From Belnapia arida (lineage in GTDB: Bacteria > Pseudomonadota > Alphaproteobacteria > Acetobacterales > Acetobacteraceae): a stretch of 64,000 bases of DNA. Both the position numbers and the translations under genes were made by a program. Below, in pieces: positions 26,729-37,245 of this stretch (positions within the stretch are counted from its first letter, which is position 1; each line of letters opens with the position of its first letter). The notes beneath the pieces are model-generated. The model worked only from the letters and a program-made list of their open reading frames with translations, did not search any database and was not told where the DNA came from. The DNA lies in NCBI RefSeq assembly GCF_016773205.1, contig NZ_JAETWB010000007.1, positions 62,001-126,000 of the forward strand. The letters run 5' to 3'.

Positions 26729-28501
26729 TCAGGCGAAGAGCTGGTCCGCCATCGCCACGTTGCCGGTATCGGTGAAGGCGAAATCCGCCGCCCCGTTCCG
26801 GTTCAGCAGCGCCGTGTCCCGCGCCAGGTCGGTGCCGTTGTAGCTGATGCCGTCGACATGCAGGTTGCGGTCGGCGCCCGCCATGCCGCCATAGGCATCG
26901 TTGAGGAAGGTGACGGTGACCTTGTGCGAGCCGGCGTTCCAGTCGCCCCGCACGGTGATGACATCATCCTGCCCCGATGCATGGGAGGCGCTCGCGGTCA
27001 GCGTGCCGCCGATCTGCTTGCCGTCGACCTTGATGGTGTATTGCGCGCTGCCGTTCCAGGCATCCTGGCTGATCTTCAGCACCAGTGCGTCGCTGCCGCT
27101 GCCGACGGTCTTCACTGCCCCGCCGCCGGGGACCGCGCCGCCGGCATCGGTAAAGGTAAAATCCGCCGCGCCATTCTTGTTGAGGAAGGCCGTCCCCTCG
27201 GCAAGCGCCTTGCCGTTGTAGCTGACGCCGTCGACATGCAGGTTGCGGTCGGCGCCGGCGCTGCCGCCCCAGGCATCGTTGAGGAAGGTGACGGTGACCT
27301 TGTGGTTGCCCGCGCTCCAGTTGCCCTTGATGGTGATGACGTCATCCTGTCCCGCCGCATGGGAGGCGCTCGCCGTCATCACGCCGCCGATCTGCTTGCC
27401 GTCGACCTTGACGGTGTATTGCGCGCTGCCGTTCCAGGCGTCTTGGCTGATCTTCAGCACCACCGCGTCGCTGCCGCTGCCTGCGGTCTTCACCACCCCG
27501 CCGCCGGGCGCCGGCCCGGGTGTCGGCACCGGTGCCGGCGAAGAGGATGTCAACCAGTCGAAGCGCTTGGCGAAGTCGCCCTGCCAGGCGGCCCGGTCCT
27601 CGTAGACCGTCCGCGCCCCGCCGCTCTCGGCGAAGTTGAAGCCCTGGTCGGTGCGGTCCACCCAGTACTGGTTGCCGGCCTTGCGGTACTCGCCGCCCCA
27701 GCTTTCGGCCGTCGGGTCGTCGTTGTTGCTGGCGGTGTCGATCAGGTAGAGGATGGTGGCCGAGTCGCCCATCTTCGTCAGGTTCAGGTCGCCCGACGTG
27801 CCGCGGATGTCGATCGTGTTCTGGTAGAACAGGTCGCCGAGCGCGCCATGCCCCTTCGCGTTGTTGGCGGCCCAACTATTGCCGGTCGGATAGCGGTTAT
27901 CGGGGAGGGCATAGACCCCGAAATGCGTGCTGGCCTCGTCGATCCACCAGAGATCGCCTTTGCCGGCGAAATTCGTCTTGAGGTACTTGTGCGCGTTCGG
28001 CTCCTGCACCTGGCCGGCCACCGAGAGCAGGCGGATGTTGTCCGCGATGTCCGGCGCGTCATACAGCGCCCGCGCCACGTCGCCGACCCCGCCCCAGGTG
28101 GTGACATAGAGGTCGGTGCCCGCCGCGGCGGCCTCGCGCGCCTCGCGCACGATGGCGCGCGAGGCGTCGGTCTGCGCCACGATGCCGCTCGCGCCCGCGA
28201 CCGTCTTGGTGCCCTGGTAGGTGATACCGTGCAGCTCGGCCGCCGTCTTGAAGCCGCTGCCATGCCGCGCAAGCTCGTCCTGGTTGGCGCCGTATTTGTC
28301 GATGACATGGTGGATGAAGGAAGCGTCGTTCTTGCCGGGCTGCCAGCGCGAGACGCTGGAGGCAATGCCGACGATGTCGAACTTGTCCTGGTACATCAGC
28401 GCATGGACGAGGGATTGGACGTCGTCCTTGTCACCATCGATGTTGTTGATGCCAGTGATCATCTGCATATCGGTCGAGATGAACAGCCTCGGGAGAGCCA
28501 T
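26729..28501 (-). CDS. Sde182-like nucleoside-hydrolase-fold protein with two CBM60-like repeats
   Basis: 590 aa. Residues 1-340 look like the Sde182/DUF1593 domain (nucleoside-hydrolase-like): FISTDMQMITGINNIDGDKDDVQSLVHAL carries the acidic metal-binding start, then YVTTWGGVGDVARAL and WWIDEASTHFG. A Pro/Gly linker follows, then two 126-aa direct repeats (KISQDAWNGSAQYTVKVDG... SHAAGQDDVITI... FLNDAWGG... NLHVDGVSYNG), which resemble the Ca-dependent xylan-binding CBM60 fold. There is no N-terminal signal peptide. The C-terminus ADFAFTDTGNVAMADQLFA resembles type I secretion substrates. It is probably an exported polysaccharide-active or polysaccharide-binding protein. The start at 28501 has AGGAGTT about 6 nt upstream. 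Confidence 0.78.
   Translation of the reverse strand: MALPRLFISTDMQMITGINNIDGDKDDVQSLVHALMYQDKFDIVGIASSVSRWQPGKNDASFIHHVIDKYGANQDELARHGSGFKTAAELHGITYQGTKTVAGASGIVAQTDASRAIVREAREAAAAGTDLYVTTWGGVGDVARALYDAPDIADNIRLLSVAGQVQEPNAHKYLKTNFAGKGDLWWIDEASTHFGVYALPDNRYPTGNSWAANNAKGHGALGDLFYQNTIDIRGTSGDLNLTKMGDSATILYLIDTASNNDDPTAESWGGEYRKAGNQYWVDRTDQGFNFAESGGARTVYEDRAAWQGDFAKRFDWLTSSSPAPVPTPGPAPGGGVVKTAGSGSDAVVLKISQDAWNGSAQYTVKVDGKQIGGVMTASASHAAGQDDVITIKGNWSAGNHKVTVTFLNDAWGGSAGADRNLHVDGVSYNGKALAEGTAFLNKNGAADFTFTDAGGAVPGGGAVKTVGSGSDALVLKISQDAWNGSAQYTIKVDGKQIGGTLTASASHASGQDDVITVRGDWNAGSHKVTVTFLNDAYGGMAGADRNLHVDGISYNGTDLARDTALLNRNGAADFAFTDTGNVAMADQLFA
26750..27127 (-). repeat. CBM60-like domain repeat, second copy
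   Basis: A direct repeat of 378 bp (126 codons) in register with 27128-27505. The two copies keep long identical stretches such as the one around NLHVDG(V/I)SYNG. The high DNA identity suggests a recent duplication. Confidence 0.85.
27128..27505 (-). repeat. CBM60-like domain repeat, first copy
   Basis: The partner of 26750-27127, with an exact offset of 378 bp. It begins at the GGGVVKT linker and ends at DFTFTDAGGAVP. Confidence 0.85.
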
Positions 28502-28783
28502 CGGAAACTCCTGCCTTCTGCCTGCCGGCCCGGCGGACCCGCCCCTCATCCGGTCTGGATGCGAGGGCGGGCCGCCGGGGCGGCTCATGGAGGTCTGACT
28601 TCGCGATTGCGTGAGTCTGGTTTCCTGTCTGTCATCCGTCTTGCGGGAATCTTAACGGCATAAAATAAACTTCAGGTTGATATGATGTCACCGTCACGGC
28701 CATGGTCGGGTGCGTTCCGCAAAACGTCCTGACAACCGGTTCCGGCTCGCCCAGAGTGCCGCCGCACGCCCGGAGGCCAGCCG

Positions 28784-29413
28784 ATGATCCAGGTCCATCA
28801 CCTGAACAACTCCCGCTCCCAGCGCATCCTCTGGCTGCTGGAGGAGCTGGAGCTGCCCTATGAGGTCGTCCGCTACGAGCGGGATCCGCAGACCATGCTC
28901 GCCCCTCCGGAGCTCCGCGCCATTCACCCGCTCGGCAAGTCCCCCGTGGTGGTCGAGGATGGCGAGACCGTTGCCGAGACCGGCGCCATCGTTGAATACA
29001 TCCTGGAGCATCACGGCGCCGGCCGCCTTACGCCCCCCTCGGGCACGCCGACCCATCGTCGCCTTCGCTATTGGATGCATTTCGCCGAGGGCTCGGCGAT
29101 GACGCCCCTGCTGGTGAAGCTCTACCTGACCCGGGTCGGCGAAGCGGCTGCCCCCGTCCTTTCCCGCATCGAGGCCAATATCGCCGGCCTGCTCGACTAC
29201 CTGGAGGCGGAGGTGGAGAAGGAGGGATATTTCGCCGGCCCGGACTTTACCGCCGCCGATGTGATGATGAGCTTCCCGCTCGAGGTCGCCACCGCCCGCG
29301 GTGGGCTGGATGCTTCCCGCCCCGCCCTGTTCGGCCTGCTTCGCAAGCTCCAGGCCCGCCCCGCCTATCGCCGGGCGCTGGAGCGCGGCGGCTCCTACGC
29401 CTACGCCCCTTGA
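28784..29413 (+). CDS. Glutathione S-transferase family protein
   Basis: 209 aa. N-terminal thioredoxin fold (MIQVHHLNNSRSQRILWLLEELELPYEVVRY), with HPLGKSPVVVEDGETVAETGAIVEYIL containing the glutathione-binding cis-Pro and the E(S/T)-type motif. The C-terminal helical domain carries DYLEAEVEKEGYFAGPDFTAADVMMSFPLE (N-capping box). It is a typical bacterial beta/theta-like GST. Substrates unknown. The TA module follows 47 nt later and the stop codon overlaps a -35-like TTGACC for that module. Confidence 0.92.
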   Translation: MIQVHHLNNSRSQRILWLLEELELPYEVVRYERDPQTMLAPPELRAIHPLGKSPVVVEDGETVAETGAIVEYILEHHGAGRLTPPSGTPTHRRLRYWMHFAEGSAMTPLLVKLYLTRVGEAAAPVLSRIEANIAGLLDYLEAEVEKEGYFAGPDFTAADVMMSFPLEVATARGGLDASRPALFGLLRKLQARPAYRRALERGGSYAYAP

Positions 29414-29419
29414 CCTTGC

Positions 29420-29456
29420 CTGCTCCTTTGAGCATTTAATATGCTCAAAGGAGCAG
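29420..29456. promoter_or_regulatory. Perfect 16-bp inverted repeat: antitoxin autoregulatory operator
   Basis: CTGCTCCTTTGAGCAT and its exact reverse complement flank TTAAT. The palindrome covers a likely -10 (TTTAAT/TAATAT, 29435-29442) and includes the SD AAAGGAG of the antitoxin gene in its right arm. A TTGACC at 29410 could be the -35. Self-repression by the Xre-like antitoxin is the expected use. If transcribed, the repeat would also fold and hide the SD. Confidence 0.8.
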
Positions 29457-29460
29457 CCGT

Positions 29461-29916
29461 ATGCATACCCGCGCCATTCCGGCCGGCCTGTCCCACTATC
29501 TCCGCCTTTACCAGGCCTCCGCAGTCGAGCGGATCGAGATGATCAAGGCCGGCCTCTCCGCCAGCGAGGCCAAGCGCATCTTCGCCGACCTCGCTATTGG
29601 CCAGGGCGTCGCCCTCAAGGCATTGCGCCTATCGCCCGCGACGGTGAACAAGAAGGCCAAGCAGGACGGGACCCTCTCCCCCGGCGAGAGCGAGCGCGTG
29701 CTCGGCATGGCGAAGCTGGTCGGCCAGTTGGAGGCGATGATCCAGGCCTCCGGCGACCCGGAAGGCTTCGACGCCACCGCCTGGATGTCCCGCTGGCTCC
29801 AGGCGCCGCTGCCCGCCCTCGGCGGCCGCTGCCCGATCGACCTGTTGGATACGATGGAAGGCCAAGCCCTCGTTTCCACCACCCTCGCCCAGATGCAGAG
29901 CGGGGCCCATGCGTGA
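29461..29916 (+). CDS. Xre/ParS-type antitoxin of a RES toxin pair
   Basis: 151 aa. The helical N-terminal domain has a Xre-like helix-turn-helix (LSASEAKRIFADLAIGQGVALKALRLSPATVNKKAK, near 35-70). The C-terminal MbcA/ParS-Xre toxin-binding domain reads LSPGESERVLGMAKLVGQLEAMIQASGDPEGFDATAWMSRWLQAPLPALGGRCPIDLLDTMEG, where GGRCPIDLLDT is the conserved pocket-inserting stretch. The SD AAAGGAG is 7 nt before the ATG and sits in a palindrome. The toxin start overlaps its stop (GTGA). This is a classic RES-Xre module. Confidence 0.92.
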   Translation: MHTRAIPAGLSHYLRLYQASAVERIEMIKAGLSASEAKRIFADLAIGQGVALKALRLSPATVNKKAKQDGTLSPGESERVLGMAKLVGQLEAMIQASGDPEGFDATAWMSRWLQAPLPALGGRCPIDLLDTMEGQALVSTTLAQMQSGAHA

Positions 29917-30389
29917 GCCGCACCGCCTGGCGCATTGCGACCGACACGCCCGACTACGAGGCCGATGACCTCTCCGGCGCCGGCGCCAAGCAGAGCGGTG
30001 GCCGTTGGAACGAGCGCAGCCTGCCCATGCTCTATGCCTCGGAGAACCGCGCCCTCGCCTGCCTGGAGACGGTCGTCCACCTGAATGCCGGCGGCCTCCC
30101 CTTCAACCGCTACTTGGTAGAGATTGCCATTCCTGAGGCCCTGTGGACAGCCGCGCAGCAGGAGACACCCGCCAGCCTGCCGGTCGGCTGGGACGCCCAG
30201 CCCGCCGGGCGCGCCAGCATCGCCTTCGGCACGCGATGGCTGCGTGCCGGCCGCTCCGCCCTGCTGATCCTCCCCTCCGCCATCGTGCCGGAGGAGCAGA
30301 ACATCCTGATCAACCCCCAGCATCCGGCGAGCGCTGGCATCGTCGCCCGCAAGATCCGGCGCTGGCTCTATGACGCGAGGCTTGCGTAA
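29913..30389 (+). CDS. RES-domain toxin (NAD+-degrading)
   Basis: 158 aa. RES family: WRIATDTPDYEADDLSG with the conserved Arg (R8), GGRWNERSLPMLYASENRALACLETVVHL with RWN, Tyr and Glu, then SIAFGTRWLRAGRSALLILPSAIVPEEQNILINP with the Ser of the family name. Characterised RES toxins split NAD+ and stop growth. Starts at a GTG overlapping the antitoxin stop (GTGA), so translation is coupled. Full-length, no disruption seen. Confidence 0.93.
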   Translation: MSRTAWRIATDTPDYEADDLSGAGAKQSGGRWNERSLPMLYASENRALACLETVVHLNAGGLPFNRYLVEIAIPEALWTAAQQETPASLPVGWDAQPAGRASIAFGTRWLRAGRSALLILPSAIVPEEQNILINPQHPASAGIVARKIRRWLYDARLA

Positions 30390-30469
30390 ACCACACTCAC
30401 CCCGTTGCCCTGGCTTCCCGCAGCGACTACCTGACGCGGGACAGTTCTCCTCATTTCGCAAAGACAGGC

Positions 30470-31075
30470 ATGAGCGATCCAACCGACCTGCCGCCGGGCA
30501 CCGCGCCGGCGGATACCCAAGCCGCGGCCCCGGCCACCGAAGCCGAGGCGAGCCCCGACCAGTCCCCGCCCAACAGCTTCGCCGAGCGCATCGCAGCGCT
30601 GGAGGCCGAGGTCGCGCAGTTCCGCGACCGCTGGATGCGCGCCGAGGCGGAGACGCAGAACCTCCGCGCACGCACCCAGCGCGAGGTGGCGGATGCCCGC
30701 AACTACGCCATCCAGAAATTCGCTGGCGACGTAGTGGAAGCCGCGCAGAACCTCCGCCGCGGCCTCGAGGCCCTGCCCGCCGCGGGCGAGGGCGAGGACC
30801 CGCTGCTGGCAAAGCTCCGCGAGGGCTTCGAGGGCGTCGAGCGCAGCTTCATCGGCATGCTGGAGCGCCATGGCATCGCGCGCCAGGAGGCCCAGGGCCA
30901 GCCCTTCGACCCGGCGCTGCACCAGGCGATGGCCGAGCAGCCGGCGCCCGAGGGCGTCGCCCCCGGCACCGTCATCCAGGCCTGGACCCCGGCCTGGACG
31001 CTGAACGGCCGGCTGCTGAAGCCCGCCATGGTCGTCGTCGCGGCAGGCGGCTCCGCCAGCGCCTCGGCCGCCTAA
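30470..31075 (+). CDS. grpE: Nucleotide exchange factor GrpE
   Basis: 201 aa. An acidic, disordered N-terminus (residues 1-40), then the long dimer helix (RIAALEAEVAQFRDRWMRAEAETQNLRARTQREVADARNYAIQKFAGDVV) and the beta domain ending in PGTVIQAWTPAWTLNGRLLKPAMVVVAAGG. It releases ADP from DnaK. It stands 196 nt upstream of dnaK with a hairpin and a possible heat-shock promoter between them. Confidence 0.95.
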   Translation: MSDPTDLPPGTAPADTQAAAPATEAEASPDQSPPNSFAERIAALEAEVAQFRDRWMRAEAETQNLRARTQREVADARNYAIQKFAGDVVEAAQNLRRGLEALPAAGEGEDPLLAKLREGFEGVERSFIGMLERHGIARQEAQGQPFDPALHQAMAEQPAPEGVAPGTVIQAWTPAWTLNGRLLKPAMVVVAAGGSASASAA

Positions 31076-31091
31076 AATTTAGCCACAGCCA

Positions 31092-31119
31092 GGCCAGGGG
31101 GCTTGTCCTGCCCCTGGCC
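31092..31119 (+). other. Hairpin between grpE and dnaK
   Basis: A 9-bp perfect stem (GGCCAGGGG / CCCCTGGCC, 10-nt loop) lies soon after the grpE stop. It has no T-tract, so it is more likely an RNA-processing or stabilising element than a strong terminator. Confidence 0.5.
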
Positions 31120-31128
31120 GGGCCATAC
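31102..31128 (+). promoter_or_regulatory. Possible sigma-32-type promoter for dnaK
   Basis: CTTGTC and CCATAC spaced by 15 nt, with T two bases on (CCATACAT), resemble the heat-shock pattern CTTGAA-N13-17-CCCCATnT. It lies about 140 nt before dnaK. It overlaps the hairpin arms, so the match could be by chance. Confidence 0.35.
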
Positions 31129-31271
31129 ATCGGGAGCGTCGCCGGAAGCCTTCCGGCAATATTCCCATCCGAAGATCGCCCGCGCCCGAAGGCCCGGGCA
31201 AGGTCAGATCAAGGGGACGGGTGCGGTGCCATGTCAGGGCCGCCCTCGACCGCCGCAGAGGAGAAGCACGG

Positions 31272-33197
<1,926 letters not shown>

Positions 33198-33240
33198 GCC
33201 GGACTCGCACCCGGCCTTCAGGCCGGGTTCGTCGGAGTTC

Positions 33241-33272
33241 GGGCCCGGGGACTAGCTCCTCCGGGCCCTTTT
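33241..33272 (+). terminator. Terminator between dnaK and dnaJ
   Basis: GGGCCCGG at 33241-33248 pairs with CCGGGCCC at 33261-33268 and is followed by TTTT. A smaller hairpin (CCCGGCC TTCA GGCCGGG) lies just upstream at about 33210-33227. It probably lowers, rather than stops, dnaJ expression from dnaK. Confidence 0.7.
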
Positions 33273-33306
33273 CGCAGCACCTTCCTCAGGGGATGTCGCC
33301 CCGGTC

Positions 33307-34461
33307 ATGGCGAAACGGGATTATTACGAGATCCTCGGTGTCTCACGCGAGGCGAGCGAGGACGAGCTGAAGAAGGCCTATCGCAAGCTGGCGATGGCCT
33401 ATCACCCTGACCGCAACCAGGGTGACAAGGAAGCCGAGGCCAAGTTCAAGGATTTGAACGAGGCCTATGACGTTCTGAAGGATGCCGAGAAGCGCGCGGC
33501 TTATGACCGCTTCGGCCATGCCGCCTTCGAGGGCGGCGGCGGCCCGGGCAGTGGGGGCGGTGCCGGTGGCAACCCCTTCGGCGCGGGCTTTGAGGATATC
33601 TTCGAGGAGATGTTCGGCCGCTTCGGCGGCGGGGGCGGCCGTGGCCGGCAGCGCCAAGCCTCCGGCCGCGGCGCTGACCTCCGCACCACGGTCGAGATCA
33701 GCCTGGAGGAGGCCTTCGCCGGCACCAAATCGACGGTGCGCGTGCCCAGCAGCGTCTCCTGCGAGGCCTGCAACGGCAGCGGTGCCGAGGCCGGCTCCAC
33801 CGCGGCGCAGACCTGCCCGACCTGTCAGGGTGCCGGCAAGGTCCGTGCCCAACAGGGCTTCTTCCTGATCGAGCGCACCTGCCCCACCTGCGGCGGCCAG
33901 GGCAAGACCATCAAGAACCCCTGCAAGGTCTGCCAGGGCGCCGGCCGCGTGCAGCGCGATCGCAACCTCAACGTCTCCATCCCGGCAGGCGTGGAGGACG
34001 GCACCCGCATCCGCCTCGCGGGCGAGGGCGAGGCTGGGCTCCGCGGCGCGCCGGCGGGCGACCTTTATGTCGATATCGGCATCCGCCAGCACCCGATCTT
34101 CCAGCGGGACGGCGCCAATATCTTCGTCCGCGTGCCCTTGCGGATGACGCAGGCGGCACTCGGCGGCACGGTGGAGGTGCCGGTAATCGATGGCGGCCGC
34201 GCCCGCGTCACCATCCCGGCCGGGACCCAGGCGGGGGACCAGTTCCGCCTGCGCACCAAGGGCTTCTCTGTCCTTCGCAGCGCGACGCGGGGCGACATGT
34301 ATGTCCAGGTCTCGGTCGAGACTCCGCAGAACCTCAGCAAGCGCCAGCGCGAATTGTTGGAGGAATTCGAGGCCGAGGCTGCCAAGGGCGGCCGCACCAG
34401 CCCTGAAAGTGAGGGATTCTTCGCCAAGGTGAAGGATTTCTGGGACGGGTTGGCACGGTAA
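33307..34461 (+). CDS. dnaJ: Chaperone DnaJ (Hsp40)
   Basis: 384 aa. J-domain 1-70 with HPD ([27 protein letters not shown]), a Gly/Phe-rich linker (about 75-115), four CXXCXGXG zinc motifs ([32 protein letters not shown]) and C-terminal substrate-binding domains ending in the dimerisation helix. Partner of DnaK and GrpE. Confidence 0.97.
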   Translation: MAKRDYYEILGVSREASEDELKKAYRKLAMAYHPDRNQGDKEAEAKFKDLNEAYDVLKDAEKRAAYDRFGHAAFEGGGGPGSGGGAGGNPFGAGFEDIFEEMFGRFGGGGGRGRQRQASGRGADLRTTVEISLEEAFAGTKSTVRVPSSVSCEACNGSGAEAGSTAAQTCPTCQGAGKVRAQQGFFLIERTCPTCGGQGKTIKNPCKVCQGAGRVQRDRNLNVSIPAGVEDGTRIRLAGEGEAGLRGAPAGDLYVDIGIRQHPIFQRDGANIFVRVPLRMTQAALGGTVEVPVIDGGRARVTIPAGTQAGDQFRLRTKGFSVLRSATRGDMYVQVSVETPQNLSKRQRELLEEFEAEAAKGGRTSPESEGFFAKVKDFWDGLAR

Positions 34462-34654
34462 CGCTCTCGTGACTGACGTCTTAAGGGCTGGCGTCTGAAG
34501 AATGATTCGGCTGCGGGAACCCGCTCCGATTCGCCACGTTGTATATCCCGACCGCCGCACTTCCCCCCAATCGGCGGTCCAGGCAGGCGGCGGCGCGCAT
34601 TGGTCCCAGCGCACCGCCGCCCGCCCCCCCCTTTCCCCGCGATAGGAGATGCCG

Positions 34655-35053
34655 ATGGCCACCAGCCCCGTGGCCCCTGGTGTGGCAATTGAGGAAACTG
34701 CCCAGCTTATCGCTGCCGGCAAGGTCGGCGGTACACCCGTCTTCAACCGGCGCGGCGAGCGGCTTGGCACCGTCGAGGATGTCATGCTCGACAAGCGCTC
34801 CGGTCGCGTCGCCTATGCCGTAATGGCCTTCGGCGGCTTCCTCGGCATCGGCGAGCGCTACCATCCCCTCCCCTGGTCCATGCTGCGCTACGATGTGGAT
34901 CTCGGCGGCTATGTGGTGGATCTTGACCGCGAGCAGCTGGAGGGCGCTCCGAGCTATGCCGCGACCGACGAGGTCGACTGGGCAGACCGGCAATGGGGTC
35001 AGCGTGTCTCGGACTACTATGGAGTCCGCCCGTACTGGGCCGAAGTTCCCTGA
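34655..35053 (+). CDS. PRC-barrel domain protein
   Basis: 132 aa. A single PRC-barrel: GGTPVFNRRGERLGTVEDVMLDKRSGRVAYAVMAFGGFLGIGERYHPLPWSML, the pattern of stand-alone PRC proteins. Then DLGGYVVDLDREQLEGAPSY, and a short tail DRQWGQRVSDYYGVRPYWAEV common in alphaproteobacterial members. Function unknown; related domains bind RNA-processing or photosynthetic partners. AGGAG lies 6 nt before the ATG at 34655 but touches the ATG at 34649, so the second is the better start. Confidence 0.87.
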   Translation: MATSPVAPGVAIEETAQLIAAGKVGGTPVFNRRGERLGTVEDVMLDKRSGRVAYAVMAFGGFLGIGERYHPLPWSMLRYDVDLGGYVVDLDREQLEGAPSYAATDEVDWADRQWGQRVSDYYGVRPYWAEVP

Positions 35054-35098
35054 CCTGACCATCTGGACGGGCAGCCCTCGCCCGGCCACAGTCGCCCC

Positions 35099-35839
35099 AT
35101 GTCCATCCGTATCGGCATCGCCGGCATCACCGGTCGCATGGGGCGGCTCCTCACCGAGGAAGTGGCCACCGCCGGTGCCGCCCTCTCCGGCGGCCTCCAC
35201 CGCGGCGAGGCCGCTGGCCCGCTCTTCAGCGCCAGTGACGTCGTCATCGACTTCACCCATGCTGCTACGGCAGAGGCCCATGCCGCTGCGGCTGTCGCCG
35301 CCGGTATTCCCCTTGTCCTCGGCTCCTCCGGCCTGTCCACAGCGCAGGAAGCCGCCCTTGCCAAGGCCGCGCGCGCTGTCCCCATTGTTTATGCTGCCAA
35401 TTTCGCGACCGGGGTGAACCTCGTCCTCGCCATGGCCGAGCGCATGGCTGCCGCCCTGCCCGCCGCGCAATACGATGCCGAAATTCTCGAGATGCATCAC
35501 CGCCAGAAGGTGGACGCCCCTTCCGGCACCGCCATCGCCCTCGGCCGCGCCGTCGCCCGTGGCCGCGGCACTACGCTGGAGGAGGCCGGCACCGAAAGCG
35601 GCCGCGATGGCCATTGCGGCGCCCGGGGCACCGGCACCATCGGCTTCGCGGCATTGCGCGGCGGCCAAGTGATCGGCGAGCACAGCCTGATCTTCGCTGC
35701 AGGGGCCGAGCAGATCGTCCTGACCCATCGCAGCTTCGATCGTCGCGCCTATGCGGCGGGTGCCGTCCGCGCCGCCCTCTGGCTGCAGGGCCGCCCGCCC
35801 GGCCTTTACGATATGAAGCACGTCCTGGGCATGAACTGA
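35099..35839 (+). CDS. dapB: 4-hydroxy-tetrahydrodipicolinate reductase DapB
   Basis: 246 aa. Lysine/diaminopimelate pathway, using NAD(P)H. GIAGITGRMGRLL is the N-terminal dinucleotide loop. ANFATGVNLVLAMAE and MHHRQKVDAPSGTAIALGRA carry the active-site His-His and Lys, and GTGTIGFAALRGGQVIGEHSLIF completes the family pattern. Monocistronic or first before metK; metK has its own leader of 146 nt. Confidence 0.96.
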   Translation: MSIRIGIAGITGRMGRLLTEEVATAGAALSGGLHRGEAAGPLFSASDVVIDFTHAATAEAHAAAAVAAGIPLVLGSSGLSTAQEAALAKAARAVPIVYAANFATGVNLVLAMAERMAAALPAAQYDAEILEMHHRQKVDAPSGTAIALGRAVARGRGTTLEEAGTESGRDGHCGARGTGTIGFAALRGGQVIGEHSLIFAAGAEQIVLTHRSFDRRAYAAGAVRAALWLQGRPPGLYDMKHVLGMN

Positions 35840-35985
35840 ACGATATCGCAACAAGCCGTGTTGTGAAATCTGCCCCTTCCGCTTGACCCCCTGCCCCCTG
35901 CCTGCGACACACGCGCGCCCCAATCGGGGACAGCCAGGCCGGGGTCTGCCGGACCGTTACCCGCGACAAGAGGCCGAACCAAGCC

Positions 35986-37176
35986 ATGCGCGACAAGGGC
36001 GAATATCTCTTCACCTCCGAATCCGTGTCCGAAGGCCACCCCGACAAGGTCGCCGACCGGATCTCCGACACGGTGCTCGACGCCTTCCTCTCGGCTGACC
36101 CCTATGCCCGCGTGGCCTGCGAGACGCTGGTCACCACCAACCGCATCGTCCTCGCCGGCGAGACCCGCGGCCCCGACAGCGTCACCCCGGCCCTGCTGGA
36201 AGAGCTGGTCCGCGCCGCGGTGAAGGACATCGGCTACGACCAGGAAGGCTTCTCCTGGCGCAACGCCGCCTTCGAATGCCACCTGCACGCCCAGTCCGCC
36301 GATATCGCCGTCGGCGTCGACGCGGCCGGCAACAAGGACGAGGGTGCCGGCGACCAGGGCATCATGTTCGGCTATGCGACGAACGAGACGCCGGAGCTGA
36401 TGCCTGCCCCGCTCACCTTCGCGCACAACATCCTGCGCAAGATGGCCGAGTACCGCCATGCCGGCGACAAGCGCGCCCGCGGCCTGCAGCCCGACGCCAA
36501 GTCCCAGGTCACGCTGCGCTACGTGGACAGCAAGCCCGTCGGCGTCACCTGCGTCGTCATCTCGACCCAGCATGACGAGGGCATGGAGCAGGCCGAGATC
36601 AAGGGGCTGCTGCGCCCGATCGTGCGCGACGTCCTCCCCGCCGGCTGGGAGGTGCCCGAGGCCGAGTTCTACGTGAACCCGACCGGCAAATTCGTGATCG
36701 GCGGCCCGGACGGCGATGCCGGCCTCACCGGCCGCAAGATCATCGTCGACACCTATGGCGGCGCGGCCCCGCATGGCGGCGGCGCGTTCAGCGGCAAGGA
36801 CCCAACCAAGGTCGACCGCTCGGCCGCCTATGCCGCCCGCTACGTGGCGAAGAACGTGGTAGCCGCCGGCCTCGCCGACCGCTGCACCATCCAGGTCTCC
36901 TACGCCATCGGCGTCTCCAAGCCGCTCTCGGTCTATTTCGACCTGCACGGCACGGGGAAGGACATCGACGAGGCGAAGCTCGCCAGCGTGGTGCAGGAGA
37001 TGGTGAACCTCTCCCCCCGCGGCATCCGCGAGATGCTGCGCCTGAACCGCCCGATCTACGTCCCCAGCAGCGCCTACGGCCATTTCGGCCGGACGCCCGA
37101 CCAGGCGAAGGATACCTTCACCTGGGAGCGCACCGACCTGCTGGCGCCGGAGCTGAAGCGCGCCTTCGGCCGCTGA
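35986..37176 (+). CDS. metK: S-adenosylmethionine synthase MetK
   Basis: 396 aa. Makes SAM from methionine and ATP. Signature [20 protein letters not shown] (His in GHPDK), [12 protein letters not shown] (Mg/K loop), [27 protein letters not shown] (P-loop-like). A strong terminator follows. I saw no convincing SAM-binding riboswitch in the leader (35840-35985), although small inverted repeats such as CAACA/TGTTG at 35850-35864 are present. Confidence 0.97.
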   Translation: MRDKGEYLFTSESVSEGHPDKVADRISDTVLDAFLSADPYARVACETLVTTNRIVLAGETRGPDSVTPALLEELVRAAVKDIGYDQEGFSWRNAAFECHLHAQSADIAVGVDAAGNKDEGAGDQGIMFGYATNETPELMPAPLTFAHNILRKMAEYRHAGDKRARGLQPDAKSQVTLRYVDSKPVGVTCVVISTQHDEGMEQAEIKGLLRPIVRDVLPAGWEVPEAEFYVNPTGKFVIGGPDGDAGLTGRKIIVDTYGGAAPHGGGAFSGKDPTKVDRSAAYAARYVAKNVVAAGLADRCTIQVSYAIGVSKPLSVYFDLHGTGKDIDEAKLASVVQEMVNLSPRGIREMLRLNRPIYVPSSAYGHFGRTPDQAKDTFTWERTDLLAPELKRAFGR

Positions 37177-37201
37177 ACCTTCGCCATTGACCGCGACTTG
37201 G

Positions 37202-37229
37202 GGGTGGTGCCACGGCACCACCCTTTTTT
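37202..37229 (+). terminator. Rho-independent terminator of metK
   Basis: A 9-bp stem (GGGTGGTGC / GCACCACCC) with a CACG loop and six T residues. It lies within the longest possible trmB reading frame, so it also argues for the later trmB start. Confidence 0.92.
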
Positions 37230-37245
37230 CATGGCAGGATCGCCG

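Noticed and set aside
35840-35985. Possible SAM-binding riboswitch before metK
   Set aside because: The 146-nt leader has short inverted repeats (CAACA/TGTTG, CCCC/GGGG) but I could not lay any known SAM riboswitch core (SAM-I, SAM-II, SAM/SAH) on it. A covariance-model search would be needed.
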